Source: Pseudarthrobacter chlorophenolicus A6
Lineage (GTDB): Bacteria; Actinomycetota; Actinomycetes; Actinomycetales; Micrococcaceae
Direction of reading: 5' to 3'
Length of the DNA stretch: 64,000 nt
NCBI RefSeq assembly: GCF_000022025.1
Contig: NC_011886.1
Location: forward strand, 1,622,980 to 1,686,979
The notes beneath the pieces were generated by a model. It made no database searches. It saw only the letters and a list, made by a program, of their open reading frames with translations, and had not been told where the DNA came from. The position numbers were made by a program, and so were the translations under genes. Positions 10,382 through 19,681 of the stretch are shown piece by piece. The stretch's first letter is position 1; every line of letters begins with the position of its first letter.

Positions 10382-11935
10382 GTGAGTTTGACCATTCCTT
10401 CCCCCATGTCCGGCGCCCCCACCGAAGAACCGGTGTCAGGCCTGTCACGTGAAGCCACGGCGCGTACCTACCAGGTGCGCACCTTCGGCTGCCAGATGAA
10501 CGTCCATGACTCCGAGCGGATGGCAGGCATGCTTGAGGACGCCGGTTACGTCCCTGCGGACGGTGACCGGGCCGACGTCGTGGTTTTCAACACGTGCGCC
10601 GTGCGTGAGAATGCGGACAACAAGCTCTACGGAAACCTTGGAATCCTGGCGCCCGTCAAGGCCGCCAACCCGGGGATGCAGATCGCAGTGGGCGGCTGCC
10701 TGGCCCAAAAGGACCGCGAAACCATCCTGAAGAAGGCCCCGTGGGTGGACGCCGTTTTTGGTACCCACAACGTCGGTGCACTCCCGGCGCTGCTGGAAAG
10801 GGCCCGGCACAACGACGAAGCGCAGCTGGAGATCCTGGAATCCCTGGATGTTTTCCCTTCCACCCTTCCCACCAAGCGCGACTCCGTCTATGCCGGCTGG
10901 GTTTCCATTTCCGTCGGCTGCAACAACACCTGCACCTTCTGCATCGTGCCGGCGCTGCGGGGCAAGGAAAAAGACCGCAGGCCCGGGGACATCCTCGCTG
11001 AAGTCCAGGCGCTCGTGGACGATGGTGCCATTGAGGTCACCCTCTTGGGCCAGAACGTGAATTCGTACGGAGTGGAATTCGGAGACCGCCAGGCGTTCTC
11101 CAAGCTCCTGCGTGCCTGCGGCGACATCGAGGGCCTTGAGCGCGTCCGCTTTACCAGCCCTCATCCGGCAGCCTTCACGGACGACGTCATAGACGCCATG
11201 GCGGAGACCCCCAACGTCATGCCGCAGCTGCACATGCCGCTGCAGTCCGGCTCCGACGGCATCCTCAAGGCCATGAAGCGGTCATACCGGTCCACAAAGT
11301 TCCTGGGAATCCTGGACAAGGTCCGGGACAAGATCCCGCACGCGGCGATCTCTACAGACATCATCGTCGGCTTCCCGGGGGAGACCGAGGAGGACTTCCA
11401 GGCCACACTGGACGTCGTGGAAAAGTCGCGTTTCGCCACCGCCTTCACCTTCCAATACTCCAAGCGTCCCGGCACCCCCGCTGCCGACCTGCCGGACCAG
11501 CTGCCCAAGGCCGTGGTCCAGGAGCGGTTTGAGCGCCTGACGGCCCTCCAGGACAGGATCGCCGCGGAAGAGAACAAGAAGCAGCTGGGCCGCCGGGTGG
11601 AGGTCATGGTCACCGCGCAATCCGGGCGGAAGGCGGAAGAAACCCACCGCCTGTCCGGACGTTCACGGGACCAGCGGCTGGTGCACTTCTCCGTCCCGGC
11701 CGGCGCGCCGGCGCCGCGGCCCGGAGACCTGGTCACCGTCACCATCACAGACGCCGGCGCCTTCCACCTCATCGCCGATCCCGCGCCGGGGGAGTACAGC
11801 CTGCGCCGCTCCCGCGCAGGCGACGCCTGGGACAGGTCCCAGGCCGAGTCCTGCGGTGTCCCGGCACCGGGCACCGGCGACGGACGCAAGGGCGTCTCGC
11901 TCGGCATGCCTTCGCTGCCCGTGCGCACTTCCTGA
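10382..11935 (+). CDS. miaB: tRNA-2-methylthio-N6-isopentenyladenosine synthase
   Basis: Radical SAM methylthiotransferase that adds a methylthio group to i6A37 of tRNA. The N-terminal UPF0004 domain carries cluster cysteines Cys37, Cys72 and Cys106; the radical SAM cysteines are Cys180, Cys184 and Cys187 (CNNTCTFC); a TRAM domain follows. At 517 residues it is longer than most MiaB proteins because about 40 residues follow the TRAM domain. The GTG start has TACCCT (10370-10375) six bases upstream, so it is probably leaderless. miaA, which makes its substrate, follows after three bases. Confidence 0.95.
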   Translation: MSLTIPSPMSGAPTEEPVSGLSREATARTYQVRTFGCQMNVHDSERMAGMLEDAGYVPADGDRADVVVFNTCAVRENADNKLYGNLGILAPVKAANPGMQIAVGGCLAQKDRETILKKAPWVDAVFGTHNVGALPALLERARHNDEAQLEILESLDVFPSTLPTKRDSVYAGWVSISVGCNNTCTFCIVPALRGKEKDRRPGDILAEVQALVDDGAIEVTLLGQNVNSYGVEFGDRQAFSKLLRACGDIEGLERVRFTSPHPAAFTDDVIDAMAETPNVMPQLHMPLQSGSDGILKAMKRSYRSTKFLGILDKVRDKIPHAAISTDIIVGFPGETEEDFQATLDVVEKSRFATAFTFQYSKRPGTPAADLPDQLPKAVVQERFERLTALQDRIAAEENKKQLGRRVEVMVTAQSGRKAEETHRLSGRSRDQRLVHFSVPAGAPAPRPGDLVTVTITDAGAFHLIADPAPGEYSLRRSRAGDAWDRSQAESCGVPAPGTGDGRKGVSLGMPSLPVRTS

Positions 11936-11938
11936 TCC

Positions 11939-12838
11939 GTGGGCACCCCGCCCGTCATCGCCGTCGTCGGTCCCACCGGGTCCGGAAAATCCGATCTGGC
12001 AGTCAACCTCGCCCTTGAGCTTGACGGCGAGGTCATTAATGCCGATGCCATGCAGTTCTACCGCGGCATGGACATCGGAACCGCCAAGATCACCCCGGCC
12101 GAGCGCCGCGGCATACCGCACCACCTCCTGGACATCCTCGATGTCACACAGGAGGCCAGCGTCTCGGACTTCCAGGACCAGGCACGCCGGCTGATAGGCG
12201 ACATCCACTCCCGGGGGAAGCGGGCCATCCTGGTGGGCGGCTCCGGCCTCTATGTCCGCGCCGCCCTCGACATACTCGAATTTCCCGGTACTGACCCGGC
12301 GCTTCGGCGCAGGCTGGAAGACGACCTGGCAGCGCACGGCACGGCAACCCTGCGGGCCCGCCTCCAGGACGTGGACCCCGTCTCAGCCGAACGGTTGTCC
12401 GATGACCGGCGCATCATCCGCGCCCTGGAAGTCCATGAACTTACCGGGCGTCCCTTCAGTTCCTTCATGCCCCGGCGGGAGTACTTCCAGCCTGCCGTCC
12501 AGGTTGGCCTGTCCGTGGACCGCGCCGCATTGCATGAGCGGCTGGCCGCCAGGGTGCATGCAATGGTCGATTCCGGGTTGCAGGCTGAAGTGCGCCGGCT
12601 TGATGGACTGGGCCTGCGTACCGGGAAGACGGCGTGCCGTGCCCTGGGATATTCGCAGTTCCTGCAGGTCCTTGACGGCTCCGCCACAGTGGCCGAGGCT
12701 GCTGAAAGCACCATCGTGGCCACCCGGCAGTTCGCGCGCCGCCAGCTGACCTGGTTCCGCGCGGACCCCCGGATCACGTGGATCGACTGGCAGGATCCGG
12801 ATTTGGTGGCCCGGGCCGCAGGCCTTTGCAGCCAATAG
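11939..12838 (+). CDS. miaA: tRNA dimethylallyltransferase
   Basis: Transfers the dimethylallyl group to A37 of tRNAs reading UNN codons. This supplies the i6A substrate of MiaB, encoded just upstream. The P-loop GPTGSGKS is at residues 11-18; [18 protein letters not shown] and the family signature GGSGLYVRA follow. At 299 residues it is of normal length. The GTG start lies three bases after the miaB stop, so translation is probably coupled. Confidence 0.96.
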   Translation: MGTPPVIAVVGPTGSGKSDLAVNLALELDGEVINADAMQFYRGMDIGTAKITPAERRGIPHHLLDILDVTQEASVSDFQDQARRLIGDIHSRGKRAILVGGSGLYVRAALDILEFPGTDPALRRRLEDDLAAHGTATLRARLQDVDPVSAERLSDDRRIIRALEVHELTGRPFSSFMPRREYFQPAVQVGLSVDRAALHERLAARVHAMVDSGLQAEVRRLDGLGLRTGKTACRALGYSQFLQVLDGSATVAEAAESTIVATRQFARRQLTWFRADPRITWIDWQDPDLVARAAGLCSQ

Positions 12839-12891
12839 CCTGAACGACGCCGGTTTCCGGGGCCGTTGGGCCTGCCGGTAGGCTTGACGGC

Positions 12892-13836
12892 ATGGATGCA
12901 ACCCTGACAGAAACCACCGGAACCGCCTTTCAAGCACTGGCAGGGCTGCGGTTCTCCAAGGGGCACGGAACCGGCAATGACTTTGTCCTGGTGGCCGATC
13001 CTGAGGGTGAGCACACTATCGACGCTGGCCATGTGGCTGCCCTGTGCAACCGGCACCTTGGCATCGGTGGAGATGGCCTGATCCGGGCCGTCCCGTCGCG
13101 GTTCCTTCCCGAGGGCCGCGAGATCCTGGCGGCCAACCCTGACGCCGAGTGGTTCATGGACTACCGGAACGGCGACGGATCGCTGTCCGAAATGTGCGGC
13201 AACGGTGTCCGTGTCTTTGTCCACTTCCTCCGTGCTGAAGGGCTGATCGATCTCCCGGTGGGTGGCGCCCTGGCCATCGGCACCCGCGGCGGCCTGAAGA
13301 CAGTGGTGCGCACCGCCGACGGCTATGCAGTGGACATGGGACCGTGGGAGTTCATTTTCCCCGGCGAGGCCACGGCCAAAGCCATGGACTCGCTGGTCAC
13401 CGCCGAAGGCCTGGAAGTCCCTCGTCCGGCCCTGTCAGTCAGCATGGGCAACCCGCATACCGTGGTGGCACTTGCCGAACTCGGGGAGCTCGAAGCAACC
13501 CGCCTCTACACCGCCCCGGCCGTGGAACCGGTCCCCGCCAACGGAACCAATGTTGAATTCGTGGTGCCGTCCGAACCGCTGGTCCTTGATGGCATCGGCT
13601 CCGTCACCATGCGGGTCCACGAGCGCGGCGTGGGGGAGACGCAGTCGTGCGGCACGGGAGCCTGTGCCGCCGCCGTCGCAATCCGCCACTGGGCCGGGGC
13701 CGGTGCCCCGGACGCATGGCGCGTCAATGTTCCGGGCGGAGTGGTGGGGGTTAAGTTCTTCGCCGGCCCCGGCGGCCACGAACATGTGGAGCTCAGCGGC
13801 CCTGCCGTCATTGTGGCGTCGGGGACGCTTTCCTGA
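12892..13836 (+). CDS. dapF: Diaminopimelate epimerase
   Basis: Converts LL- to meso-diaminopimelate for lysine and peptidoglycan. The two catalytic cysteines are Cys102 (EMCGNGVR) and Cys253 (SCGTGACAAA), and GTGNDF starts the first half. The ATG has a TAGGCT -10 (12879-12884) seven bases upstream, giving a leaderless transcript separate from miaBA. Its 3' end overlaps the convergent methyltransferase gene by 29 bases. Confidence 0.96.
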   Translation: MDATLTETTGTAFQALAGLRFSKGHGTGNDFVLVADPEGEHTIDAGHVAALCNRHLGIGGDGLIRAVPSRFLPEGREILAANPDAEWFMDYRNGDGSLSEMCGNGVRVFVHFLRAEGLIDLPVGGALAIGTRGGLKTVVRTADGYAVDMGPWEFIFPGEATAKAMDSLVTAEGLEVPRPALSVSMGNPHTVVALAELGELEATRLYTAPAVEPVPANGTNVEFVVPSEPLVLDGIGSVTMRVHERGVGETQSCGTGACAAAVAIRHWAGAGAPDAWRVNVPGGVVGVKFFAGPGGHEHVELSGPAVIVASGTLS

Positions 13837-14431
13837 CTTTCAGTACGCGGAACGATTTCGACGTCGACTCCCGCGTTACCGTGAAGGACCCGTCGAGCTC
13901 TGCCGCCAGCCAGCGCTGCAGGGAATCCGACCCCAGGTTCTTCTGGACCACCAGGTAGGCAGTGCCTCCGGGGGCGAGCCGGGGCAGCCACAGCTTCAGC
14001 AGGGAGTGCAGCTCATCCTTGCCGATCCGGATGGGCGGGTTTGACCAGATGGTGTCGAACTGTACTGCGGGATCCACGGCATCCGGCGTGCTTGCTGCAA
14101 CATTCGACAGGCCCAGGGCTGCGGCGTTCCCGTTGGTCAGGGCAATGCAGCGTTCGTTCACGTCCACGGCGTAGACCTGCGCATGGGGTGCCTTCAGGGC
14201 CATCGTCAGGGCGATGGGGCCCCAGCCGCAGCCGATGTCCAGGAGGTTGCCGGTAGCTGCGGGGGCGGGAACCTCCGCGAGCAGAACCGCGGTTCCCTTA
14301 TCGATGCCGTCCGGGCTGAAGATGCCGTTCGAGGTCTGCAGCGTCCGCGTTTCTCCGGCGAGTTCCACGGTCAGCGGTTTCCGGGTAAAGGGGCCGGCGG
14401 GCGATGCGCTGAAATAGTGTGCGGACTCCAT
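13808..14431 (-). CDS. Class I SAM methyltransferase, RsmC/RlmG type
   Basis: A 207-residue methyltransferase of the 'small' domain family that modifies guanine N2 in rRNA. The SAM-binding motif LLDIGCGWGPIAL and the catalytic SNPPIRIG motif are plain; TSNGIFSPDGIDKGT is typical of the family. I placed the start at the Met before ESAHYFSASP. A TACTCT on the minus strand (14440-14445) lies eight bases before it, close to the leaderless spacing. Earlier in-frame starts extend into the hflX leader and are not credible. The gene converges on dapF with a 29-base overlap. The exact rRNA target is unknown. Confidence 0.85.
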   Translation of the reverse strand: MESAHYFSASPAGPFTRKPLTVELAGETRTLQTSNGIFSPDGIDKGTAVLLAEVPAPAATGNLLDIGCGWGPIALTMALKAPHAQVYAVDVNERCIALTNGNAAALGLSNVAASTPDAVDPAVQFDTIWSNPPIRIGKDELHSLLKLWLPRLAPGGTAYLVVQKNLGSDSLQRWLAAELDGSFTVTRESTSKSFRVLKVRKASPTPQ

Positions 14432-14490
14432 AACTGGCCAGAGTAGTTCCCCGTGCAGCGTAATGGGAAACCGCGCCGTGGCGCCTCTGT

Positions 14491-14496
14491 TAGTCT
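14491..14496 (+). promoter_or_regulatory. -10 box of the hflX leader transcript
   Basis: TAGTCT ends seven bases before the ATG at 14504. This is the same geometry as the other leaderless promoters here, so transcription should begin at the uORF start codon. I see no convincing -35 element. Confidence 0.6.
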
Positions 14497-14503
14497 TGAC
14501 AGC

Positions 14504-14524
14504 ATGTTCCTGATCTTCGAGTAG
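14504..14524 (+). CDS. Candidate leader peptide MFLIFE upstream of hflX
   Basis: ATG TTC CTG ATC TTC GAG TAG encodes the hexapeptide MFLIFE. Its ATG has a TAGTCT -10 box at seven bases, so ribosomes would load directly at the 5' end of the mRNA. It is followed by a palindrome (14531-14544) and a perfect 11-bp hairpin (14627-14654) before hflX. The peptide is very close to MYLIFM, which I remember as the leader peptide that controls msrD in response to erythromycin. Function as a stalling sensor is inferred. It could also be a chance ORF; conservation would decide. Confidence 0.6.
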   Translation: MFLIFE

Positions 14525-14530
14525 CCGGCC

Positions 14531-14544
14531 CGGGCACGTGCCCG
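14531..14544 (+). repeat. Palindrome directly after the hflX uORF
   Basis: CGGGCACGTGCCCG is a perfect 14-base palindrome beginning six bases after the uORF stop. It can fold as a 5-bp stem with a four-base loop. A ribosome paused at the uORF stop would cover its left arm. Confidence 0.6.
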
Positions 14545-14626
14545 TTCCGCTCCCTTGTCCGCGGTGTCCACTCCCGCCAGCGATTCTGCCCACAGCGACG
14601 CAGGCTCTCCGCCTTCCGCTTGTGCA

Positions 14627-14654
14627 CCGGAGCAAACTCCACCGTTTGCTCCGG
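14627..14654 (+). promoter_or_regulatory. Candidate attenuator hairpin in the hflX leader
   Basis: A perfect 11-bp stem (14627-14637 with 14644-14654) closes a six-base loop TCCACC. It lies 100 bases after the uORF and 140 bases before hflX. There is no T tract after it, so it may act as an actinobacterial-type terminator or as a pause site. It is not between genes that would need a terminator, which argues for conditional read-through. Confidence 0.55.
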
Positions 14655-14794
14655 ACGCCGGACAACACTCGAAGCTGGATTGCTTCCATGCTTCCTGCCG
14701 TGACGCCGGCCCCCGCCCGTTCCGCCGCCTTTTCCCTTGCGGCGCCCACACTGCCGCGGCATTGTTGCCCGGCTGCCAGTACAGGAGAAACTGC

Positions 14795-16456
14795 ATGACC
14801 GCAGCCCCTCAGCCCAGCGCGAATACTTCACCACATTCCACCGAACGGCACTATTCTGGAAATGCCGAAACTTCAAAGGAGACCATGACCAGCCAGCCCA
14901 ACACCGGATCCGATCCAGCAGCCCAGGATATGAGCCCAGCGGAAATCCAAGCTGTTATCGACAGGATCCTCGCCAAGGACGTACCGGCCGGCTCCAGGAC
15001 GTCCGAGGGCGCCGGCGACGCGAAGGCGGTCCTCGGCAAAGCCCAGGCCATCTCCCACCTGGACGCCGAGCACTCCGAATACGACGGCGACCAGCAGGAC
15101 CTTGAGGAGCGGCGCGCCCTGCGCCGCACGGCAGGCCTGTCCACCGAGCTCGAAGACGTCACCGAAGTCGAATACCGCCAGCTGCGGCTGGAGCGCGTGG
15201 TCCTTGCCGGGCTTTGGTCCGAAGGCACCCTGGCCGACGCCGAGAACTCCCTGCGGGAGCTCGCAGCCCTGGCCGAGACCGCCGGCTCGGAAGTCCTGGA
15301 CGGCCTCGTGCAGCGCCGTGCCAAGCCGGACCCCGGCACGTTCCTGGGCTCGGGCAAGGCGCAGGAGCTCAAGGACATCGTCATGTCCACGGGAGCGGAC
15401 ACAGTGGTGGTCGACGCCGAGCTGGCCCCTTCCCAGCGACGCGGGCTGGAAGACATCGTCAAGGTCAAGGTCATCGACCGCACCGGGCTCATCCTGGACA
15501 TCTTCGCCCAGCATGCGAAGAGCCGCGAAGGCAAGGCCCAGGTTGAGCTGGCGCAGCTCGAGTACCTGCTTCCGCGCCTGCGCGGCTGGGGCGAGTCGAT
15601 GTCCCGCCAGGCAGGCGGCCAGGTGGGCGGCGCCGCCGCCGGCATGGGTTCGCGCGGTCCCGGTGAGACGAAGATCGAACTGGACCGGCGCCGGATCCGT
15701 ACCCGGATGGCCAAGCTGCGGCGCGAAATCGCCGCGATGAAGCCTGCCCGGGAAACCAAGCGCGCCAACCGTCGTCGTAATGAAGTGCCGTCCGTGGCGA
15801 TCGCGGGCTACACAAACGCCGGTAAGTCGTCCCTGCTCAACCGGCTGACCGATGCAGGGGTGCTGGTGGAGAACGCCCTGTTCGCCACGCTGGACCCCAC
15901 CATCCGCAAGGCCGAGACCTCCGACGGCCTGGGCTACACCCTGGCCGACACCGTGGGCTTCGTCCGGTCCCTCCCCACCCAGCTGGTGGAGGCCTTCCGG
16001 TCCACCCTGGAGGAAGTGGCCGACTCCGACCTCATCCTGCATGTGGTGGACGCGTCCCACCCGGATCCCGAGGGCCAGATCGCCGCTGTGCGGAAGGTGT
16101 TCGGCGAGGTCGACGCACGCAAGATCCCGGAGATCATTGTCCTGAACAAGGCTGACGCCGCTGATCCCTTCGTGGTGGAGCGGCTGAAGCAGCGTGAACC
16201 GCGCCATGTGGTGGTTTCTGCGCGCACCGGCGAGGGAATCGCGGAACTGCTCAAGACCATCAGTGATTCGATTCCGCGCCCCGGCGTCCAGCTGGAGCTG
16301 CTCATCCCGTACAACCGCGGCGACTTGATCAGCAAGCTGCATGACTCCGACGCGGAGATCATCAGCATGGACCATGTCGAGGCCGGAACCCGGGCGGTGG
16401 TGAAGGTCCGTGAGGGCCTGGCCGCCGAGCTGGAATCCTTCGCCGTCAATGCCTGA
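14795..16456 (+). CDS. hflX: GTPase HflX, ribosome-splitting factor
   Basis: GTPase that binds the 50S subunit and splits stalled ribosomes; in mycobacteria it contributes to macrolide/lincosamide tolerance. The N-terminal HflX domain covers about residues 90-320. G1 is GYTNAGKS (338-345), G3 is in DTVGF and G4 is NKAD. The glycine-rich linker GGQVGGAAAGMGSRGPGE is family-typical. ATG 14795 has AGGAG (14783-14787) seven bases upstream, giving 553 residues; ATG 14885 has AAAGGAG but only three bases of spacing. The reading frame stays open further upstream to 14555, but that part is leader. It overlaps the helicase gene by eight bases. Confidence 0.93.
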   Translation: MTAAPQPSANTSPHSTERHYSGNAETSKETMTSQPNTGSDPAAQDMSPAEIQAVIDRILAKDVPAGSRTSEGAGDAKAVLGKAQAISHLDAEHSEYDGDQQDLEERRALRRTAGLSTELEDVTEVEYRQLRLERVVLAGLWSEGTLADAENSLRELAALAETAGSEVLDGLVQRRAKPDPGTFLGSGKAQELKDIVMSTGADTVVVDAELAPSQRRGLEDIVKVKVIDRTGLILDIFAQHAKSREGKAQVELAQLEYLLPRLRGWGESMSRQAGGQVGGAAAGMGSRGPGETKIELDRRRIRTRMAKLRREIAAMKPARETKRANRRRNEVPSVAIAGYTNAGKSSLLNRLTDAGVLVENALFATLDPTIRKAETSDGLGYTLADTVGFVRSLPTQLVEAFRSTLEEVADSDLILHVVDASHPDPEGQIAAVRKVFGEVDARKIPEIIVLNKADAADPFVVERLKQREPRHVVVSARTGEGIAELLKTISDSIPRPGVQLELLIPYNRGDLISKLHDSDAEIISMDHVEAGTRAVVKVREGLAAELESFAVNA

Positions 16457-18506
16457 GGCTGTGGCAACTGAATCCAAGGAAACGGCCGGCGGGCAGCTTG
16501 TCATCGAGCTGCTCGACCGGGCCGTTTCCGCCATGGGCGGCCAAAGCCGCTCCGGGCAGCATGAGATGGCGCGCCAGGTGGCACAGGCCATCGAATCCGG
16601 CAACCACCTCCTGGTGCAGGCCGGGACCGGTACCGGGAAGTCGCTGGCGTACCTGATCCCGCTGATCGCCCATGCCCTTGAAAGCAACAAGCCGGCGCTG
16701 GTGTCCACGGCCACCCTGGCGCTGCAGACGCAGATTGTGGGCAGGGACCTGCCCCGGCTCCTCAAAGCCATCACCCCGGCCCTCGACCGGCCCGTCAAGG
16801 TGGCGCTGGTCAAAGGCCGTTCCAATTACGTGTGCCGGCACAAGCTGGAAGGCGGGTTCCCCTCCGAAGAACCCTCCGAAGGGCAGCTCTTCTCCCTCGG
16901 TGAGGACACAGCCGTGCCGCACTTCGCCGCAGCCGCCGGCGGGCCGCAGTCCCAGCTCGGAAAGGAAGTGGTCCGGCTCCGGGAATGGGCCGAGAAAACC
17001 TCCACAGGAGACCGGGACGAACTCCTTCCCGGCGTGACGGACCGGGCCTGGAAACAGGTCTCGGTAACCTCCATGGAGTGCCTGGGCTCCCAGAAATGCC
17101 CCCTGGCCGAGGAATGCTTCAGCGAGCTTGCCCGCCAGGACGCCGCCGAGGCCGACGTCGTGGTGACCAACCATGCCATGCTTGCGGTCAGCGCGTTCGA
17201 GGGGCTTGCGGTGCTGCCCGAGTACGACGTCGTGGTGGTGGATGAGGCCCACGAGCTGCAGGACCGGGTCACCGGTGCCGTGTCCGGCCAGCTGTCCGTC
17301 GCGATGGTCCATGCCGCTGCCTCAGGCGCCCGTAAACACACGGCCATCACCGTGGACGCGCTCAATGCCGCCGCGGCGAACCTGGAGCTGGCCCTGGCTG
17401 GGGCGCCAAACGGGCTGCTTCCCAACGGACTGAACGACGAACAGCTCGACTGCGTGGACCAGCTGCGCGAAGCCTGCAGGGCGGCGCTGTCAGATTCCAA
17501 GGGCGACAGCAGCAACACGGCCGACGGCGGCAGGCAGCTTGCGCGTTCACGCCTGATGCTCATCCTCGAGCTCTCCGAGCGGCTTTTGGCGGCCAGGGAG
17601 AACCGCGAGGTCGTATGGATCTCGCGCGCCGGAACCTTTGATCCGGGCCAGGGCTATTCCCACCCTGACGACAGTGCTCCGGCGCTGGTCAACATTGCGC
17701 CGTTGTCCGTAGCCGGAAGGCTGCGTGAGGGCCTTTTTGCCGGGCATACAGTGGTCCTGACGTCCGCAACCCTGGCCATCGGCTCTGCATTTGAGCCCGC
17801 GGCCGGGGGATTGGGCCTGGTGGGCGAAGGGGCGCCGGCCTGGACCGGGATCGACGTCGGCTCGCCGTTCGACTATCCCAAGCAGGGCATCCTCTACGTG
17901 GCCGGGCACCTGCCCAAGCCGGGCCGTGGCGCGTCGCCGGAATCACTGGCGGAGCTGGAGGCCCTCATCCGCGCCTCGAACGGCGGGGCGCTGTGCCTGT
18001 TCTCCTCACGGCGGGCAGCCGAAGAGGCGGCCGAAGCGCTCCGGCCCAAGCTGGGCATGACGGTCCTGTGCCAGGGCGATTCCACCATGACGGCACTCGT
18101 CAAGCAGTTCGCCGATGAACCGGACACGTGCCTGTTCGGCACCATGTCGCTTTGGCAGGGCGTTGACGTCCCCGGAGTTTCCTGCCGGCTGGTGGTCATC
18201 GACCGGATCCCCTTCCCACGCCCGGATGATCCCCTCATGACGGCCCGTTCCCGGGCTGTGGCTCAGGCAGGCGGCAACGGCTTCATGTCCGTCTCGGCGA
18301 CGCATGCCGCCATCCGGCTGGCACAGGGCGCCGGCAGGCTGATCCGTTCCACCGGCGACAGAGGAGTGGTGGCGGTCCTCGATTCCCGCCTGGCCACGGA
18401 ACGCTATGCCGGGTTCCTTCGCGGCGCCCTTCCGCCTTTCTGGGCTACGACGGACCGCACGACGGCGATCGCGGCCTTGGAGCGGCTGTCCGGGGAAACG
18501 CCGTAG
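16449..18506 (+). CDS. dinG: DinG/XPD-type ATP-dependent DNA helicase
   Basis: Superfamily 2 iron-sulfur helicase that unwinds DNA 5'-3' and resolves R-loops or D-loops. Walker A AGTGTGKS is at 58-65, four cluster cysteines are Cys129, Cys211, Cys217 and Cys223, and the DEAH box is at 265-268. At 685 residues it matches actinobacterial members. The ATG overlaps the end of hflX by eight bases. Despite the name (damage-inducible G in E. coli), I see no LexA operator in front; it rides on the hflX transcript. Confidence 0.9.
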   Translation: MPEAVATESKETAGGQLVIELLDRAVSAMGGQSRSGQHEMARQVAQAIESGNHLLVQAGTGTGKSLAYLIPLIAHALESNKPALVSTATLALQTQIVGRDLPRLLKAITPALDRPVKVALVKGRSNYVCRHKLEGGFPSEEPSEGQLFSLGEDTAVPHFAAAAGGPQSQLGKEVVRLREWAEKTSTGDRDELLPGVTDRAWKQVSVTSMECLGSQKCPLAEECFSELARQDAAEADVVVTNHAMLAVSAFEGLAVLPEYDVVVVDEAHELQDRVTGAVSGQLSVAMVHAAASGARKHTAITVDALNAAAANLELALAGAPNGLLPNGLNDEQLDCVDQLREACRAALSDSKGDSSNTADGGRQLARSRLMLILELSERLLAARENREVVWISRAGTFDPGQGYSHPDDSAPALVNIAPLSVAGRLREGLFAGHTVVLTSATLAIGSAFEPAAGGLGLVGEGAPAWTGIDVGSPFDYPKQGILYVAGHLPKPGRGASPESLAELEALIRASNGGALCLFSSRRAAEEAAEALRPKLGMTVLCQGDSTMTALVKQFADEPDTCLFGTMSLWQGVDVPGVSCRLVVIDRIPFPRPDDPLMTARSRAVAQAGGNGFMSVSATHAAIRLAQGAGRLIRSTGDRGVVAVLDSRLATERYAGFLRGALPPFWATTDRTTAIAALERLSGETP

Positions 18507-18529
18507 GCGCCACAGGAAATACCAACAAG

Positions 18530-18559
18530 GAAGGCGCCGTTCCGGAGAACGGCGCCTTC
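18530..18559 (+). terminator. Bidirectional terminator between dinG and lexA
   Basis: Perfect stem with arms 18530-18542 and 18547-18559 and a loop of four bases (CGGA). The convergent genes dinG and lexA both end here. Confidence 0.85.
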
Positions 18560-18605
18560 TGTTGTTGGCCGGGCTGCTGCGGCCTGTTGATGGCCGGCGG
18601 CCCCT

Positions 18606-19355
18606 TCACAGCGACCGGAGGACCGAAACCACTTTGCCCATGATGGTGGCATGGTCGCCAAGGATCGGTTCGTACTGCGTGTTCTGGGGCAGCAGCCACG
18701 TGTGGCCGTCGCGCTGGCGGAACGTCTTGACCGTGGCTTCGTCGTCCAGGAGGGCCGCGACGATGTCGCCGTTCGCGGCGTCGGCCTGGCGCCGGACCAC
18801 CACCCAGTCGCCGTCGCAGATGGCGGCGTCCACCATGGAATCACCGGCCACCTTCAGCATGAAGAGTTCGCCCTGGCCCACCAGCTGGCGGGGGAGTGGC
18901 ATCACGTCCTCCACCACCTGGTCCGCCAGGATGGGGCCGCCGGCGGCAATGCGGCCCACGAGGGGCACCATGGCCGTGTCCAGCGCGGTGGGCAATTCGG
19001 TGACGGACGCCGTGATCCCCGGGGCGGCCGCCGCCGCAGGTTCCGCTGCCTGCCTGGCGGTCCTGCCGGTTGCGCCGCCGTCCAGGGTCAGCGGCATCAG
19101 GACCTCCATGGCCCGGGGCCGCTTCGGATCGCGCCGGAGGTAGCCCAGCTTTTCCAGCTGCGAGAGCTGGTGGGTGACGCTCGAGAGGCTCGCCAGCCCC
19201 ACGGTGTCCCCAATCTCGCGCATGGACGGCGGGTAACCGTTGACGTTGACCGAACGCTGGATGGTCTCGAGGATTTTTTTCTGCCTCGGCGTCAGGCCTT
19301 TTGTTGTCTTCTTCGGCTGCGAGGTCGCCCTGCCCCCGGTGGCTGCTGCTGCCAT
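18606..19355 (-). CDS. lexA: SOS repressor LexA
   Basis: Represses DNA-damage genes and cleaves itself when RecA filaments form. Residues 20-85 are the winged helix ([24 protein letters not shown]). The self-cleavage bond is Ala138-Gly139, and the serine/lysine dyad is Ser173 (AGDSM) and Lys210 (ATVK). At 249 residues it has a longer Ala/Thr-rich linker than E. coli LexA. It has its own SOS operator at 19493-19508, overlapping its promoter, with a predicted leader of about 105 bases. The divergent neighbour is the LysM protein. Confidence 0.97.
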   Translation of the reverse strand: MAAAATGGRATSQPKKTTKGLTPRQKKILETIQRSVNVNGYPPSMREIGDTVGLASLSSVTHQLSQLEKLGYLRRDPKRPRAMEVLMPLTLDGGATGRTARQAAEPAAAAAPGITASVTELPTALDTAMVPLVGRIAAGGPILADQVVEDVMPLPRQLVGQGELFMLKVAGDSMVDAAICDGDWVVVRRQADAANGDIVAALLDDEATVKTFRQRDGHTWLLPQNTQYEPILGDHATIMGKVVSVLRSL

Positions 19356-19467
19356 GTTCGCCGTTGCCTTTCGGTTGCCACCGGGCGTTCAACTGCTCCG
19401 GACTGAGTGTTCCCCGTCAATGTCAGACCCTGCTGATCAACTTCAGGAGTGGATGTTCCTGCCTCCA

Positions 19468-19508
19468 AACGTAGGTCAGCCATATTGCTTTTTCAAACAT
19501 TTGTTCTA
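19468..19508 (-). promoter_or_regulatory. lexA promoter with LexA operator
   Basis: On the minus strand, TTGAAA (19491-19496) and TACGTT (19468-19473) are 17 bases apart. The operator TCAAACATTTGTTCTA (19493-19508) overlaps the -35 element. It departs from the GAAC-N4-GTTC core at one position (AAAC), so it is probably a weaker site that allows autoregulation. Confidence 0.75.
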
Positions 19509-19560
19509 GCGAGTCTCGACATTGTTCGTCCATAGGTGCTAAAACTGAATCAAGCAGTAT

Positions 19561-19576
19561 TCGAACATGTGTTCTA
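19561..19576 (+). promoter_or_regulatory. Second LexA operator, LysM-gene side
   Basis: TCGAACATGTGTTCTA contains a perfect GAAC-N4-GTTC core. It lies 105 bases before the LysM gene, farther from lexA than the other operator. A half site TTCGAACA follows at 19593-19600. The promoter of the LysM gene itself is not clear to me. Confidence 0.85.
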
Positions 19577-19681
19577 ACCAGGCAGGCAGCCATTCGAACA
19601 CGGAGCCGGTCAGGCAGCACCTTGGGGCGGCACCAGCAGGCAACACCAACAGACGCAGTACGGTCCAGGAGGGCTTAGGTC

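Noticed and set aside
14555..14794. N-terminal extension of hflX to 14555
   Set aside because: The frame is open, but it crosses the hairpin and has no ribosome site or conserved HflX sequence; AGGAG before 14795 is better.
14688..14798. A 36-codon ORF (starting MLPAVTPAPARS) whose stop overlaps hflX ATG 14795
   Set aside because: It has no ribosome site and biased composition typical of an out-of-frame G+C-rich stretch; the overlap may be chance. Kept only as a note for the hflX leader.
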